A stretch of 62,408 nt of DNA. It comes from CAYSSG01 sp964433635 (GTDB taxonomy: Bacteria; Atribacterota; Phoenicimicrobiia; Phoenicimicrobiales; Stramentimicrobiaceae). This document shows positions 1-8,604 of the stretch, in pieces. Each line of letters begins with the position of its first letter. Positions within the stretch are counted from its first letter, which is position 1. The stretch lies in the NCBI GenBank assembly GCA_964433635.1, contig CAYSSG010000009.1, positions 1-62,408 of the forward strand, in the 5' to 3' direction. The translations under genes and the position numbers were made by a program. The notes under the pieces were generated by a model. It saw only the letters and a program-made list of their open reading frames with translations. It had not been told where the DNA came from and made no database searches.

Positions 1-25
1 GTGGGAGAGTAGGACACTGCCGGGA
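1..25 (+). rRNA. rrf: 5S ribosomal RNA, 3' end (partial)
   Basis: The first bases carry the conserved 3' end of bacterial 5S rRNA: a GGGAGAGTAGG-type loop/helix element followed by the helix I strand CTGCCGGGA. The rest of the gene, and presumably the 16S-23S operon, lies upstream of the window. A T-rich run (26-32) follows directly and could be part of the terminator. The exact 3' end is estimated by similarity to other 5S genes. Confidence 0.85.
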
Positions 26-44
26 ATTTTTTATTGGAGGGATT

Positions 45-797
45 ATGGGGATTGAGTATAAAGAAGAACAAGAACAGCTAAAGGTGAAGATAGAGAAAAT
101 AGTCGAATGGATTAGAAAGCAGGTAAATAATGCCGGGAAAAAGGGCCTTGTTTTTGGCTTAAGTGGAGGAATTGATTCTGCGGTTGTTGCGGCTCTCTGT
201 CAAAAGGCTTTTCCTGCACATATTTTAGCATTAAGGATGCCCTGCGAAAGCCTTGATTCAGATATTAATGATGCCAGAGAAATGACAGATAAATTTCATA
301 TTCCCTATGACCATATTGACCTTACAACAACTTACCGACATTTATTGTCTATTTTAAAAACAGAAAACAATCAGTATTCGAAAATGGCAAAAGCCAATAT
401 TAAACCAAGATTAAGAATGATTGTTTTGTATTATTTTGCTCAGCATTTAAACTATCTTGTTGTTGGAACCGGCAATAAAAGCGAATTATCTATCGGTTAT
501 TTTACCAAGCATGGGGATGGCGGTGTTGATATTTTACCTTTAGGTAATAGTCTGAAGAGTGAAGTGAGAGAAATGGCTGCATATCTTGGTATACCTGAGA
601 ATATAATCAATAAACCGCCTTCTGCAGGTTTGTGGAATCATCAGACTGATGAAAAAGAAATGGGATTCAGTTATGCAGTATTGGATCATTTTCTGGCAAC
701 AGGAGAATTGGAAGATAAAGATCTTAAAAGCAAAATTATGAAGATGAATCAGTTAAGTTCCCATAAGCGAAGAACTCCTCCTGTTCCGGATATTTGA
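45..797 (+). CDS. nadE: NAD+ synthase, ammonia-dependent type
   Basis: Amidates deamido-NAD+ to NAD+ with ATP and ammonia, the last step of NAD synthesis, in the cytosol. The PP-loop motif SGGIDS sits at residues 40-45. The C-terminal half carries the expected GTGNKSE, the aspartate/glycine-rich HGDGGVDI loop and the PPSAGLW...DE stretch of the family. At 250 residues it is the short form without a glutaminase domain, so free ammonia is the likely donor. The ATG is preceded by GGAGGG at about 8 bases. It begins only about 20 bases after the 5S rRNA, so it may be read through from the rRNA operon or from a promoter hidden in 5S. Confidence 0.95.
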   Translation: MGIEYKEEQEQLKVKIEKIVEWIRKQVNNAGKKGLVFGLSGGIDSAVVAALCQKAFPAHILALRMPCESLDSDINDAREMTDKFHIPYDHIDLTTTYRHLLSILKTENNQYSKMAKANIKPRLRMIVLYYFAQHLNYLVVGTGNKSELSIGYFTKHGDGGVDILPLGNSLKSEVREMAAYLGIPENIINKPPSAGLWNHQTDEKEMGFSYAVLDHFLATGELEDKDLKSKIMKMNQLSSHKRRTPPVPDI

Positions 798-842
798 TGA
801 AAATGATCGATTGACTAATACTGTTTGGGATTACTTATCAGA

Positions 843-871
843 TTGCATCAGGTTTTTTTATATGCTAAAAT
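843..871 (+). promoter_or_regulatory. Predicted sigma-70 promoter for yebC-ruvC
   Basis: TTGCAT at 843-848 and TAAAAT at 866-871 are separated by 17 bases, with a T-run in the spacer. This places a start site near 878, about 30 bases before yebC. Prediction by eye only. Confidence 0.5.
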
Positions 872-907
872 AAAAAAAATCTTTAAAGGTATTACGAGGT
901 AATTTTT

Positions 908-1663
908 ATGTCAGGACATTCAAAGTGGAGTACCATTAAAAGAAAAAAGGGCAAGGCAGATGCCCAAAGAGGAAAATTATTCGGGAAAATAAACCGTCTT
1001 ATTTCTGTAGCTGCTCGTAATGGTGGTGACCCGGAGATGAATGTCGAATTACGTAATGCGATTCAAGTTGCCAAAGAAAATAATATGCCTAATGAAAATA
1101 TTGAAAGAGCCATTAAGAGAGGAACCGGAGAGATCGACAGTGTATCCTATGAAAATGTTATATACGAAGGTTATGGCCCAGGTGGTGTAGCAGTTTTAGT
1201 TCAAGTTCTCACAGATAATCGGAATCGAACCGTCTCTGAAATGCGAAGGATTTTCAGTAAACATGGTGGTAATTTAGGTTCAACTGGTTGTGTAGCCTGG
1301 ATTTTTTCTCAAAAAGCCTACTTTGAATTTGACAGAGAGAAAGTAGATCAGGATAAGATTCTTGATGCAGCTTTAGAGGTTGAGGTAGAAGATGTTGAAA
1401 TTGATGAAAAAGATCAAGAAATTGAAGTAACCTTACTGCCTGCTGATTTCGAAAAATTTAAAAATATATTGGAAAAACATCAAATAGCATATTCTGCTGC
1501 TGAGATTACCATGATTCCCCAGACCACCGTTGATTTAGAAGGCAAGAAGGCTGAACAAATGTTAAATTTGATGGAACAGCTGGAAGATCAAGATGATGTG
1601 CAGAATGTGTATGCGAATTTCAATATTGATGAGAAAATAATGGAAGAACTTTCCGCTGGGTAG
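908..1663 (+). CDS. yebC: YebC/PmpR family protein (TACO1 family)
   Basis: Member of the YebC/PmpR family. Its members have been described as transcriptional regulators and, more recently, as factors that help ribosomes through difficult stretches. The N-terminus MSGHSKWSTIKRKKGKAD is the family signature, and the 251-residue length is normal. The acidic middle part and the TTVDLEG motif near residue 200 are also typical. It sits 9 bases upstream of ruvC, the usual yebC-ruvCAB neighbourhood. The ATG follows an ACGAGG-type ribosome binding site. Confidence 0.95.
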   Translation: MSGHSKWSTIKRKKGKADAQRGKLFGKINRLISVAARNGGDPEMNVELRNAIQVAKENNMPNENIERAIKRGTGEIDSVSYENVIYEGYGPGGVAVLVQVLTDNRNRTVSEMRRIFSKHGGNLGSTGCVAWIFSQKAYFEFDREKVDQDKILDAALEVEVEDVEIDEKDQEIEVTLLPADFEKFKNILEKHQIAYSAAEITMIPQTTVDLEGKKAEQMLNLMEQLEDQDDVQNVYANFNIDEKIMEELSAG

Positions 1664-1672
1664 AGGAAAAAC

Positions 1673-2149
1673 TTGATTATCTTAGGAGTTGATCCAGGTC
1701 TAAATCATACCGGATATGGTTTTGTAGAAATACAAAAAAATAAGATAATTGCTGTTGATTATGGATGCATCACCAACAACGTGGAAGATAGTCTGCAGGA
1801 AAAGATTCGAAAAATTCACCAGAATATCAATGATCTTATTTTGAAATATTCTCCTCATGAATTAGCGCTTGAGGAGATATTTTTTAGTAAAAATACCAGA
1901 AGTGCGATTAATGTAGGAAAGGTATTTGGTGCAATTACCTTAACTGCTACACTAATAGGGATAGATCTTTTTGTATATACTCCTTTACAGGTAAAACAAT
2001 CAGTGGTTGGTTATGGTCGTGCTACAAAAAGTCAGGTAAAAGCCATGGTAAAAATTTTATTAAGCTTGTCAAAGATACCCCATTCTGACCACGCAGCAGA
2101 TGCACTTGCGGTTGCTATTTGTCATATTCATACCCGATATTCATATTAG
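1673..2149 (+). CDS. ruvC: Holliday junction resolvase RuvC
   Basis: Endonuclease that cuts Holliday junctions symmetrically, working with RuvAB. Acidic catalytic residues are visible: D7 in GVDPGL, the glutamates of ALEEIF near residue 67, and the HAAD motif at 140-143. The length of 158 is normal. Translation starts at TTG after GAGGAA; the family N-terminus (IILGVDPG) fixes this start. It lies 9 bases after yebC, so it is probably co-transcribed and coupled. Confidence 0.94.
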   Translation: MIILGVDPGLNHTGYGFVEIQKNKIIAVDYGCITNNVEDSLQEKIRKIHQNINDLILKYSPHELALEEIFFSKNTRSAINVGKVFGAITLTATLIGIDLFVYTPLQVKQSVVGYGRATKSQVKAMVKILLSLSKIPHSDHAADALAVAICHIHTRYSY

Positions 2150-2227
2150 TAAATCGACTTTAATATTTTTTCAGGTATTCAAAAAATCATTCATTGTTTT
2201 ATGATTAAAGATTCCGAGAGGATAAAT

Positions 2228-2827
2228 ATGATATCATTTCTAAGAGGAAAGGTAGAAGCGAAAGAAACCGGGTCAATTGTCATCAATGTGAATGACATAG
2301 GGTATTTAGTTCATATACCTTCTACTGAAAAAATCATCCTGAGTCAGGAAAATCAAACGATCTTTACCTATCTGTATGTACGAGAGGATCGAGTTGTCTT
2401 GTATGGATTTTTAAGCTTGAGTGAACGTGATTTTTTTAAAATATTGATTGATACTCCGGGAATTGGGCCCAAAGTTGCAATGAATATCATTGCTGATATA
2501 GGTCCTGAACAATTTCAGCGAGCTGTATTAGCTGAAGATCTGAGTTCTATCAGTAGTGTTTCTGGAATCGGCATTAAGCTTGCAAAAAAAATTGTCCTGG
2601 AATTAAAGGAAAAGTTAAAGCAATTTAAATTGGATTATGATTTAACGGGTGAGGAGTATGCCAAGAGAGATATCATCTATGATGGCATTGAAGCACTGAA
2701 GACATTGGGCTATCCTGAAAAGGATGCAAAACATCGAATTATAATGGCATTAAAGAAAACGAAACATCAAAAAGGCATGACCATTGAAGATTTAATTAAA
2801 AATGCTTTGAATAAAACGAAAGATTAA
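2228..2827 (+). CDS. ruvA: Holliday junction DNA helicase subunit RuvA
   Basis: Binds the four-way junction and loads RuvB. I place the start at the ATG at 2228, not 2201. The protein then begins MISFLRGKVEAK as in other RuvA proteins, and GAGAGGAT lies 4-11 bases upstream. Two helix-hairpin-helix motifs (IDTPGIGPKVAM and SVSGIGIKLAK) bind the DNA backbone. The C-terminal domain III (EALKTLGYPEKDA) contacts RuvB. Length 199, normal. Member of the ruvCAB cluster. Confidence 0.94.
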   Translation: MISFLRGKVEAKETGSIVINVNDIGYLVHIPSTEKIILSQENQTIFTYLYVREDRVVLYGFLSLSERDFFKILIDTPGIGPKVAMNIIADIGPEQFQRAVLAEDLSSISSVSGIGIKLAKKIVLELKEKLKQFKLDYDLTGEEYAKRDIIYDGIEALKTLGYPEKDAKHRIIMALKKTKHQKGMTIEDLIKNALNKTKD

Positions 2828-2932
2828 ATTTTCATTGTAATTCATCAATATATCATAACAGGAAGCATAGGTTTCTCCGAATATTTATTAGACAGGATAG
2901 ACAATAGGTATATTATTGATAAACTGTGGTTA

Positions 2933-3994
2933 GTGAAAATGAATAACAAGGACATGCTTATGAATAAAAAAGAAGACTTCATTGATCAGGATCTCAAGAA
3001 TGAAGATATAGAGTCTGAAGCGAATTTAAGACCACAAAAACTAAAATATTTTGTTGGTCAGAAAAATGTTAAGGATAATTTATCTATCTATATTCAAGCT
3101 GCTCTGAAAAGAAATGAGCCTATTGATCATATTTTGTTATACGGCCCTCCTGGTCTAGGGAAAACCACTCTGGCTAGCATTATTGCCCGGGAGATGGGAG
3201 TCAATATTAAAATGACCTCCGGTCCGGTTATAGAAAGAGCAGGAGACCTGGCAGCCATATTAACCAACTTGAAGGAAAAAAATATTTTATTTATTGACGA
3301 AATACATCGTCTGAATCGATCGGTAGAAGAAATATTATATCCTGCTTTAGAGGATTTTGCTCTGGATATCCTGATTGGAAAGGGACCCAGTGCCAGGTCC
3401 ATCAGAATTGATTTACCAAAATTTACCTTAATCGGTGCCACTACCAGGACTGGCTTAATCACTTCACCTTTAAGAAGCCGCTTTGGGGTCATTTCCAGAA
3501 TCGGCTATTATTTAGATGAAGAATTACAGGAGATTATTATCCGTTCTGCCGCAATCTTGAATATTAAGATTGAAGAAAATGCATCAAAGGAAATTGCCAG
3601 GCGTTCCCGTGGAACTCCCAGAATAGCCAACCGTCTGTTAAAAAGAATCCGGGATTATGCTCAAATTGAGGGAGAAGGGATAATTAGTGAAAGCATTGCG
3701 ATTTTTGCTTTAGAGAATATGGGTATAGATGATCATGGTTTGTGCGAAATCGATAAAAGGTTGTTGTTGACCATATTACACAAATTCAAGGGAGGTCCGG
3801 TCGGTTTAGGCACATTAGCTGCCTCCATTAATGAGGATAAAGAAACGATCTGTGATGTTCATGAGCCGTATCTTTTACAAAAAGGTTTCCTGGCAAGGAC
3901 ACCTCAGGGAAGAAAGACAACAGAATTTGCTTATCGTTATTTCTGCCAGAATCAATTTCAGCAAAACAAGGATGATCATTCAACGTTATTTTGA
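2933..3994 (+). CDS. ruvB: Holliday junction branch migration ATPase RuvB
   Basis: AAA+ motor that drives branch migration with RuvA. Walker A GPPGLGKT is at residues 71-78, Walker B DEIH at 122-125, and the sensor/arginine-finger region GATTRTGLI...RSRFG follows. The C-terminal winged helix ends in TPQGR. The GTG at 2933 gives 353 residues; the ATG at 2960 has a better site (AAGGA 9-13 bases upstream) and gives 344, closer to the usual length. The true start is therefore uncertain. Its 3' end is 24 bases before the DUF2905 gene. Confidence 0.94.
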   Translation: MKMNNKDMLMNKKEDFIDQDLKNEDIESEANLRPQKLKYFVGQKNVKDNLSIYIQAALKRNEPIDHILLYGPPGLGKTTLASIIAREMGVNIKMTSGPVIERAGDLAAILTNLKEKNILFIDEIHRLNRSVEEILYPALEDFALDILIGKGPSARSIRIDLPKFTLIGATTRTGLITSPLRSRFGVISRIGYYLDEELQEIIIRSAAILNIKIEENASKEIARRSRGTPRIANRLLKRIRDYAQIEGEGIISESIAIFALENMGIDDHGLCEIDKRLLLTILHKFKGGPVGLGTLAASINEDKETICDVHEPYLLQKGFLARTPQGRKTTEFAYRYFCQNQFQQNKDDHSTLF

Positions 3995-4018
3995 TAAAGA
4001 GGGATTTTAAATTTCCTA

Positions 4019-4231
4019 ATGAATACATTAGCCAAGATATTAATTGTTACAGGAGTTCTTGTTGCTATTGCAGGGTTTATCATCTTACTAGCAGACAAAA
4101 TTCCTTCCTTTTCTTTTCGCTTACCGGGAGATATTTTAATTAAGAGAAATAATTTTGTTTTTTATTTTCCGTTAGGCTTATGTATTTTAATAAGCATCTT
4201 ACTTACAATTCTATTACGATTATTCAGATAA
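4019..4231 (+). CDS. DUF2905 family small membrane protein
   Basis: A 70-residue protein with two hydrophobic segments (about residues 5-26 and 48-68). They flank the family's conserved loop LPGDILIKRNNFVFYFPLG. DUF2905 proteins are of unknown function and are often encoded just after ruvB or beside queA/tgt, as here. The start ATG lies 24 bases after ruvB. Confidence 0.85.
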   Translation: MNTLAKILIVTGVLVAIAGFIILLADKIPSFSFRLPGDILIKRNNFVFYFPLGLCILISILLTILLRLFR

Positions 4232-4248
4232 GAGGTATGCTATTTGTT

Positions 4249-5658
4249 ATGAAAAAAAATTGGAAGTATTTTAATGGTAATACCTGGAGAGAGGATCAAT
4301 GCAGGAATATTTATTTTATTCTGTTCATTATTTTTTTTATCAGTCATATGACAGTATGGGCAGAGATGCCTGTTTTGAAAGTCGGAATATTTTTAGACTG
4401 TCACCAGATTACCCTTAAAGGGGACAAAGGCTTGTATGTCTACGAAAAATCTTCACACAAAGAACTGTTTTTTCATAAGCAGAACCAAACATTGAAAATT
4501 AAGGCAAATTCTGCTGGAATAGAAATGAATGATCAGATATATCATTCCATAGAAGTGATTAAATTGGTACCCGGGGAGAAAGGATTTATTCAGGTAGAAG
4601 ACAGAAAATACAGGGGAGAAATTGAAATTGTCATGAATCAACAGAGTTTCAATGTGATCAACATTATTGAGATAGAAGAATATCTTTATGGAGTTTTAAA
4701 GAAAGAAATTTCACCTGAATGGCCTGACGAGGTTTTAAAAGCTCAGGCGATTGCCTCCAGGACTTTCGCTCTTTCCAATATGAACAAGTATATTGATCAG
4801 GGCTATAATATCTGTGCTACAACGAACAGTCAGGCTTATGGTGGTGTGAATCATGAAGACCCGGCTACCAACAAAGCTGTAAATGATACAAAAGGTATCG
4901 TCATAACCTATCAGGGGGAACCGATTAATGCTGTTTATCATTCCGATAGCGGAGGATATACTGAAAACAGCGAAGATGTATGGGGAAGTATCTTACCCTA
5001 TTTAAGAAGTGTGCCATCTGATTATGAGGAAATGGTTTCTCCTCCCAATCATCAATGGGATTGTACCTTCACAGGGGAGGAAATTCTGGCTAAATTGAAA
5101 CAGCATGGAATTCAATTGAACAGTATTGATAATATAGTGGTTAATGGTGTAACCGAGTCAGGCAGAGTTCAAGTAATTGATATCTTTGATTTTAATCAGG
5201 AAAAAGTATCTTTAAAAACAAATGATTTCAGGCTCTTCATAGGTCCCACTCTTATCAGAAGCCCTCTTTTTACAGTAACCAAAACGGGCGGTGAAAGGAA
5301 GATAAGGATCCCTGCGGAAGATAAAAATACTAATTTGTCAGAGACAGTTGAACAGACAGAGAAGCAATCCATAGATGATATTTTGAAAGAAGAAAGAGAT
5401 TTCAGTATTTCAGAGCTTATTGAATTGCTTAATAGGCCAAGAGGAGAGAATAAACCAGAAAAAATGAATGTACCCGAACCCGAGATGACACAAAATATAG
5501 TTTTTGTTGAGATGCAATTTACTTTTAATGGTAAGGGAAATGGTCATGGTGTGGGTCTCTCCCAATGGGGCGCCTATGGAATGTCAACACAGGGTTTCAG
5601 CTATGAAGAAATTTTAAAGTACTATTATCAGGGAGTCGAGCTCATAAAATTATACTGA
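4249..5658 (+). CDS. spoIID: SpoIID/LytB domain protein (amidase enhancer or lytic transglycosylase-like)
   Basis: Secreted or membrane-anchored peptidoglycan-acting protein of the SpoIID/LytB family. I prefer the ATG at 4249 (AGAGGT about 12 bases upstream); ATG 4237 is too close to that site. A hydrophobic segment near the N-terminus (IYFILFIIFFISHMTVWA) is a signal or anchor. The SpoIID core runs from EEYLYGVLKKEI through AIASRTFAL and AVYHSDSGGYTE. It ends with GHGVGLSQWGAYG and YYYQGVEL. About 100 residues (near 350-440) interrupt the domain before the last motif. In spore formers SpoIID acts in engulfment; members also occur in non-sporulating bacteria. Confidence 0.88.
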   Translation: MKKNWKYFNGNTWREDQCRNIYFILFIIFFISHMTVWAEMPVLKVGIFLDCHQITLKGDKGLYVYEKSSHKELFFHKQNQTLKIKANSAGIEMNDQIYHSIEVIKLVPGEKGFIQVEDRKYRGEIEIVMNQQSFNVINIIEIEEYLYGVLKKEISPEWPDEVLKAQAIASRTFALSNMNKYIDQGYNICATTNSQAYGGVNHEDPATNKAVNDTKGIVITYQGEPINAVYHSDSGGYTENSEDVWGSILPYLRSVPSDYEEMVSPPNHQWDCTFTGEEILAKLKQHGIQLNSIDNIVVNGVTESGRVQVIDIFDFNQEKVSLKTNDFRLFIGPTLIRSPLFTVTKTGGERKIRIPAEDKNTNLSETVEQTEKQSIDDILKEERDFSISELIELLNRPRGENKPEKMNVPEPEMTQNIVFVEMQFTFNGKGNGHGVGLSQWGAYGMSTQGFSYEEILKYYYQGVELIKLY

Positions 5659-5681
5659 TTGAAAATAAGCTTGAGGTCGAA

Positions 5682-6704
5682 ATGGATATTAAGCTCTTTA
5701 ACTATGATCTGCCTATAGATTATATTGCCCAAGAACCATTAGCAGCCAGGGATGAAAGTAAATTAATGATTCTGGAGAGGGAATCAGAGAACATTCAGCA
5801 TGGCAGATTTTATCATCTTGTTGATTTCCTTGAGCCAGGTGATCTACTGGTATTGAATAACAGTAAAGTTATCCCTGTTCGACTGTATGGAAAGAAAAAA
5901 AATACTGGTGGGAAGATTGAGGCTCTCCTCATCAAACCGCTATCTGGTTTGCAATGGGTAGCTTTATTGAAACCCGGAAAAAGAATTCACGAAGGTAATC
6001 AAATTATCTTCTCTCCCCAATTAGAGGCAGAAGTCATTGGAAAGGATGAAAAAGAGGGAATATACCTAATCAACATGCATGCTGAAGGTGATTTTCATAC
6101 CATATTACGTAAAACAGGCAAGATCCCTACGCCGCCCTATATCAAAAAAGAATTAATTAAATCATCCTTTTATCAGACCATTTTTGCATCCCATGAAGGT
6201 TCCATCGCTGCTCCCACTGCCGGATTTCATTTTACCCATCCATTGTTGAAAGCGATAGAGAATAAAGGTGTCAAGATCATTTTTTTAACTCTGCATATAG
6301 GGAGGGGAACTTTTGAAAAGATAAAAGCAGATCAAGTAGAAGATCACAAAATGAAATCTGAATTATTTATCATTTCCGCTGAGAATGCAAAAATAATTAA
6401 TCAGGCAATACAGGAAAACCGCCGGATTATCGGTGTAGGAACCTCGGTAACAAGAGCCCTGGAATCTGCTGTTAATCAGAAGGAGGTTAAAGAGGGGACA
6501 TATTGGACTGATTTATTTATCTACCCGGGATATCGATTCCGGGTCATAAAGGCATTGATTACTAACTTTCACCTTCCCAGATCCACTCCTCTCATGCTGG
6601 CATCTGCATTTGCTGGAAAGGATTTCCTGTTACGAGCCTATCAGGTTGCAATCCAGGAAAAATACAGGTTCTATAGCTTTGGAGATGCAATGTTTATCAC
6701 CTAA
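5682..6704 (+). CDS. queA: tRNA preQ1(34) S-adenosylmethionine ribosyltransferase-isomerase
   Basis: Makes epoxyqueuosine from preQ1 in position 34 of tRNAs with a GUN anticodon, using the ribosyl part of SAM. Family motifs visible: the N-terminal FNYDLPIDYIAQEP, DESKLMIL, the GSIAAPTAGFHFT block, VGTSVTRALESA and the C-terminal TNFHLPRSTPLML. Length 340, normal. It is followed 72 bases later by tgt, the preceding step of queuosine synthesis; both genes are probably in one transcript. Confidence 0.95.
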   Translation: MDIKLFNYDLPIDYIAQEPLAARDESKLMILERESENIQHGRFYHLVDFLEPGDLLVLNNSKVIPVRLYGKKKNTGGKIEALLIKPLSGLQWVALLKPGKRIHEGNQIIFSPQLEAEVIGKDEKEGIYLINMHAEGDFHTILRKTGKIPTPPYIKKELIKSSFYQTIFASHEGSIAAPTAGFHFTHPLLKAIENKGVKIIFLTLHIGRGTFEKIKADQVEDHKMKSELFIISAENAKIINQAIQENRRIIGVGTSVTRALESAVNQKEVKEGTYWTDLFIYPGYRFRVIKALITNFHLPRSTPLMLASAFAGKDFLLRAYQVAIQEKYRFYSFGDAMFIT

Positions 6705-6776
6705 TCCGAAATGTATCCGGTATTGATGATCCATGAACGGGAATACAAAAATAGGAATACTATTGGAGATAAAGAG

Positions 6777-7907
6777 ATGACTATAAAGTTTACTGTTAAG
6801 AAAGTGATGAATGAGGTTGACAATAAGTCCAGGTTAGGTCTTCTTGAAACGAGTCATGGTGTGATTGAGACACCGGTATTCATGCCGGTGGGAACCCAGG
6901 GGACGGTAAAAGGCATGCTGCCTAGAGAAATGAATGAACTTGGATTTCCCATTATCCTGTGCAATGCTTACCATCTATTTCTGCGTCCCGGGCACAAACT
7001 AATCGCCAGAGCGGGTGGAATACATCATTTTATGGGTTGGAATAAGGCTATTTTGACTGACAGCGGAGGATTTCAGGTTTTCAGTTTAGGGAAAATTAAC
7101 AAGATTACTGATGAGGGGGTTACTTTTCAATCCTATATTGACGGTTCAAAACATTTCATGAGTCCGGAAAAATTAATGGATGTTCAGATGGCTCTGGATT
7201 CAGATATCGCCATGGTATTTGACCAGTGCTCCCCTTATCCTTCAACTCGATATGAGATAAAAATAGCCGAAGAAAGAACTTTTCAATGGGCTAAAAAAAG
7301 TCTGGCTTATCATCAATCCAAAAGCCAATCCCTATTCGGCATCGTTCAAGGTGGTCTGTACCCGGATATGCGTCGGGAGAGCGCCTTGAGACTGATTGAT
7401 CTGGATTTTCCCGGCTATGCGCTGGGTGGTCTGAGTGTTGGTGAGCCAAAACAATTGATGTATGAAATCCTTGATTCCACTGTTTCTCTACTTCCAGTTG
7501 ATAAACCCAGGTATTTGATGGGTGTAGGGTCACCGCAATCAATCCTGGAAGGAGTGTCCAGGGGAATTGATATGTTTGATTGTGTTTTACCGACTCGCAA
7601 TGGCAGAAACGGATGTCTTCTGACTTCTCTGGGAAAGATATCTATCACCAATTCGGGATTTAAAGATGATTTGTCTCCACTGGATCCGGATTGTAAGTGT
7701 TACACCTGCCAGCATTTTTCACGTGCCTATCTCAGGCATCTATATATGTCGAAAGAGATGCTGGCTCCCATATTAGGAACAATCCATAACTTGCATTTTA
7801 TGAATAATTTAATGAAGGGCATACGGAAGTCTATTGCTGAAGACCAATACAGCTTATTTAAGAATGCATTTTATGAAAAATATTTTACCACAACAACAAT
7901 TTCCTGA
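6777..7907 (+). CDS. tgt: tRNA-guanine transglycosylase (bacterial type)
   Basis: Exchanges guanine 34 for preQ1 in tRNA Asp, Asn, His and Tyr. I choose the ATG at 6777 (TTGGAGAT at about 8-14 bases); the upstream in-frame ATG at 6711 has no ribosome site and adds unconserved residues. The protein is then 376 residues, the normal size. Catalytic and recognition motifs: LTDSGGFQVFSL, FDQCSPYP, GIVQGG, GGLSVGEP, the nucleophilic aspartate region DMFDCVLPTRNGRNG, and the zinc site CKCYTC...H near the C-terminus. Confidence 0.95.
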   Translation: MTIKFTVKKVMNEVDNKSRLGLLETSHGVIETPVFMPVGTQGTVKGMLPREMNELGFPIILCNAYHLFLRPGHKLIARAGGIHHFMGWNKAILTDSGGFQVFSLGKINKITDEGVTFQSYIDGSKHFMSPEKLMDVQMALDSDIAMVFDQCSPYPSTRYEIKIAEERTFQWAKKSLAYHQSKSQSLFGIVQGGLYPDMRRESALRLIDLDFPGYALGGLSVGEPKQLMYEILDSTVSLLPVDKPRYLMGVGSPQSILEGVSRGIDMFDCVLPTRNGRNGCLLTSLGKISITNSGFKDDLSPLDPDCKCYTCQHFSRAYLRHLYMSKEMLAPILGTIHNLHFMNNLMKGIRKSIAEDQYSLFKNAFYEKYFTTTTIS

Positions 7908-7969
7908 TCGATTCCCGAAAAGCTTCTTTATCTGATAAAAGCGTCGGTTATTTCAGAACTAAAATATAT

Positions 7970-7998
7970 TTGATTAAAAAGATTTAATTAGGTATAAT
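7970..7998 (+). promoter_or_regulatory. Predicted sigma-70 promoter for yajC
   Basis: TTGATT (7970-7975) and a consensus TATAAT (7993-7998) with a 17-base spacer. It lies in the AT-rich gap between tgt and yajC and predicts a start near 8005, about 33 bases before yajC. One of the best promoter matches in the window. Confidence 0.65.
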
Positions 7999-8037
7999 TT
8001 AAAAGAATTTTTAAAAAAAGAAAGGTGTGGAGAATAA

Positions 8038-8301
8038 ATGTCTCAAGGTATTCAACAATTTTTGCCTTTAATCATTATATTTGCTATTTTTTATTTTATC
8101 CTGATTCGTCCGCAGCAGCAAAGACAGAAAAAACACCAGGAGATGCTGAACAGCCTGAAGGTTGGTGATAAGGTAATAACGATAGGGGGAATATATGGTA
8201 TCATAAGAGAGATTAAAGGAGATGTCTTTACATTAGAAATTTCAAAAGAGATTAAAGTAAATACGACTAGAAATGCAATTGGCTCCAAAAGAGAAAATTA
8301 G
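8038..8301 (+). CDS. yajC: Preprotein translocase accessory subunit YajC
   Basis: Small membrane partner of SecDF and YidC. One hydrophobic segment (residues 8-22) is followed by the signature FYFILIRPQQQRQKKHQEM and the conserved LKVGDKVITIGGIYG. Length 87, normal. It has its own promoter (7970-7998) and a strong terminator right after (8332-8357), so it is likely mostly a single-gene transcript despite lying next to secDF. Confidence 0.94.
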   Translation: MSQGIQQFLPLIIIFAIFYFILIRPQQQRQKKHQEMLNSLKVGDKVITIGGIYGIIREIKGDVFTLEISKEIKVNTTRNAIGSKREN

Positions 8302-8331
8302 AATTGGCTCAAAATTTGATAAGAAGGTCGA

Positions 8332-8357
8332 GGGCAGGTTTTAACCTGCCCTTCTTT
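8332..8357 (+). terminator. Rho-independent terminator after yajC
   Basis: Perfect inverted repeat: GGGCAGGTT (8332-8340), two bases, then AACCTGCCC (8343-8351), followed by the T-rich TTCTTT. It separates yajC from the secDF transcription unit. Confidence 0.85.
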
Positions 8358-8426
8358 ATGTTGTTCTGAAGATAATTATGATCTATCCTGATGATGCTCT
8401 GAAAATATAACGTTAAAAATAATAAA

Positions 8427-8456
8427 TTGACAAGGAATTTCAACCAATATTATAAT
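8427..8456 (+). promoter_or_regulatory. Predicted strong sigma-70 promoter for secDF
   Basis: Consensus TTGACA (8427-8432), 18-base spacer, consensus TATAAT (8451-8456). It lies between the yajC terminator and secD and predicts a leader of about 140 bases. I see no convincing fold or ORF in that leader, only A/T-rich sequence. Confidence 0.7.
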
Positions 8457-8604
8457 CATATGGTATTTTTGATTTCATACTTTCCTCAAATGCGATAGAA
8501 TTCACGAAAAGGTTTTAGCAAAAATAAATTTTGATTATAAGGGAATAAATAGCAACAATAATAACCATTTATTCATTTTTTTATTTTAAAGGAGTTGGTA
8601 AAAC

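Noticed and set aside
2201..2227. Upstream ATG extension of RuvA
   Set aside because: The added nine residues contain the ribosome site of the true start and are not conserved in RuvA.
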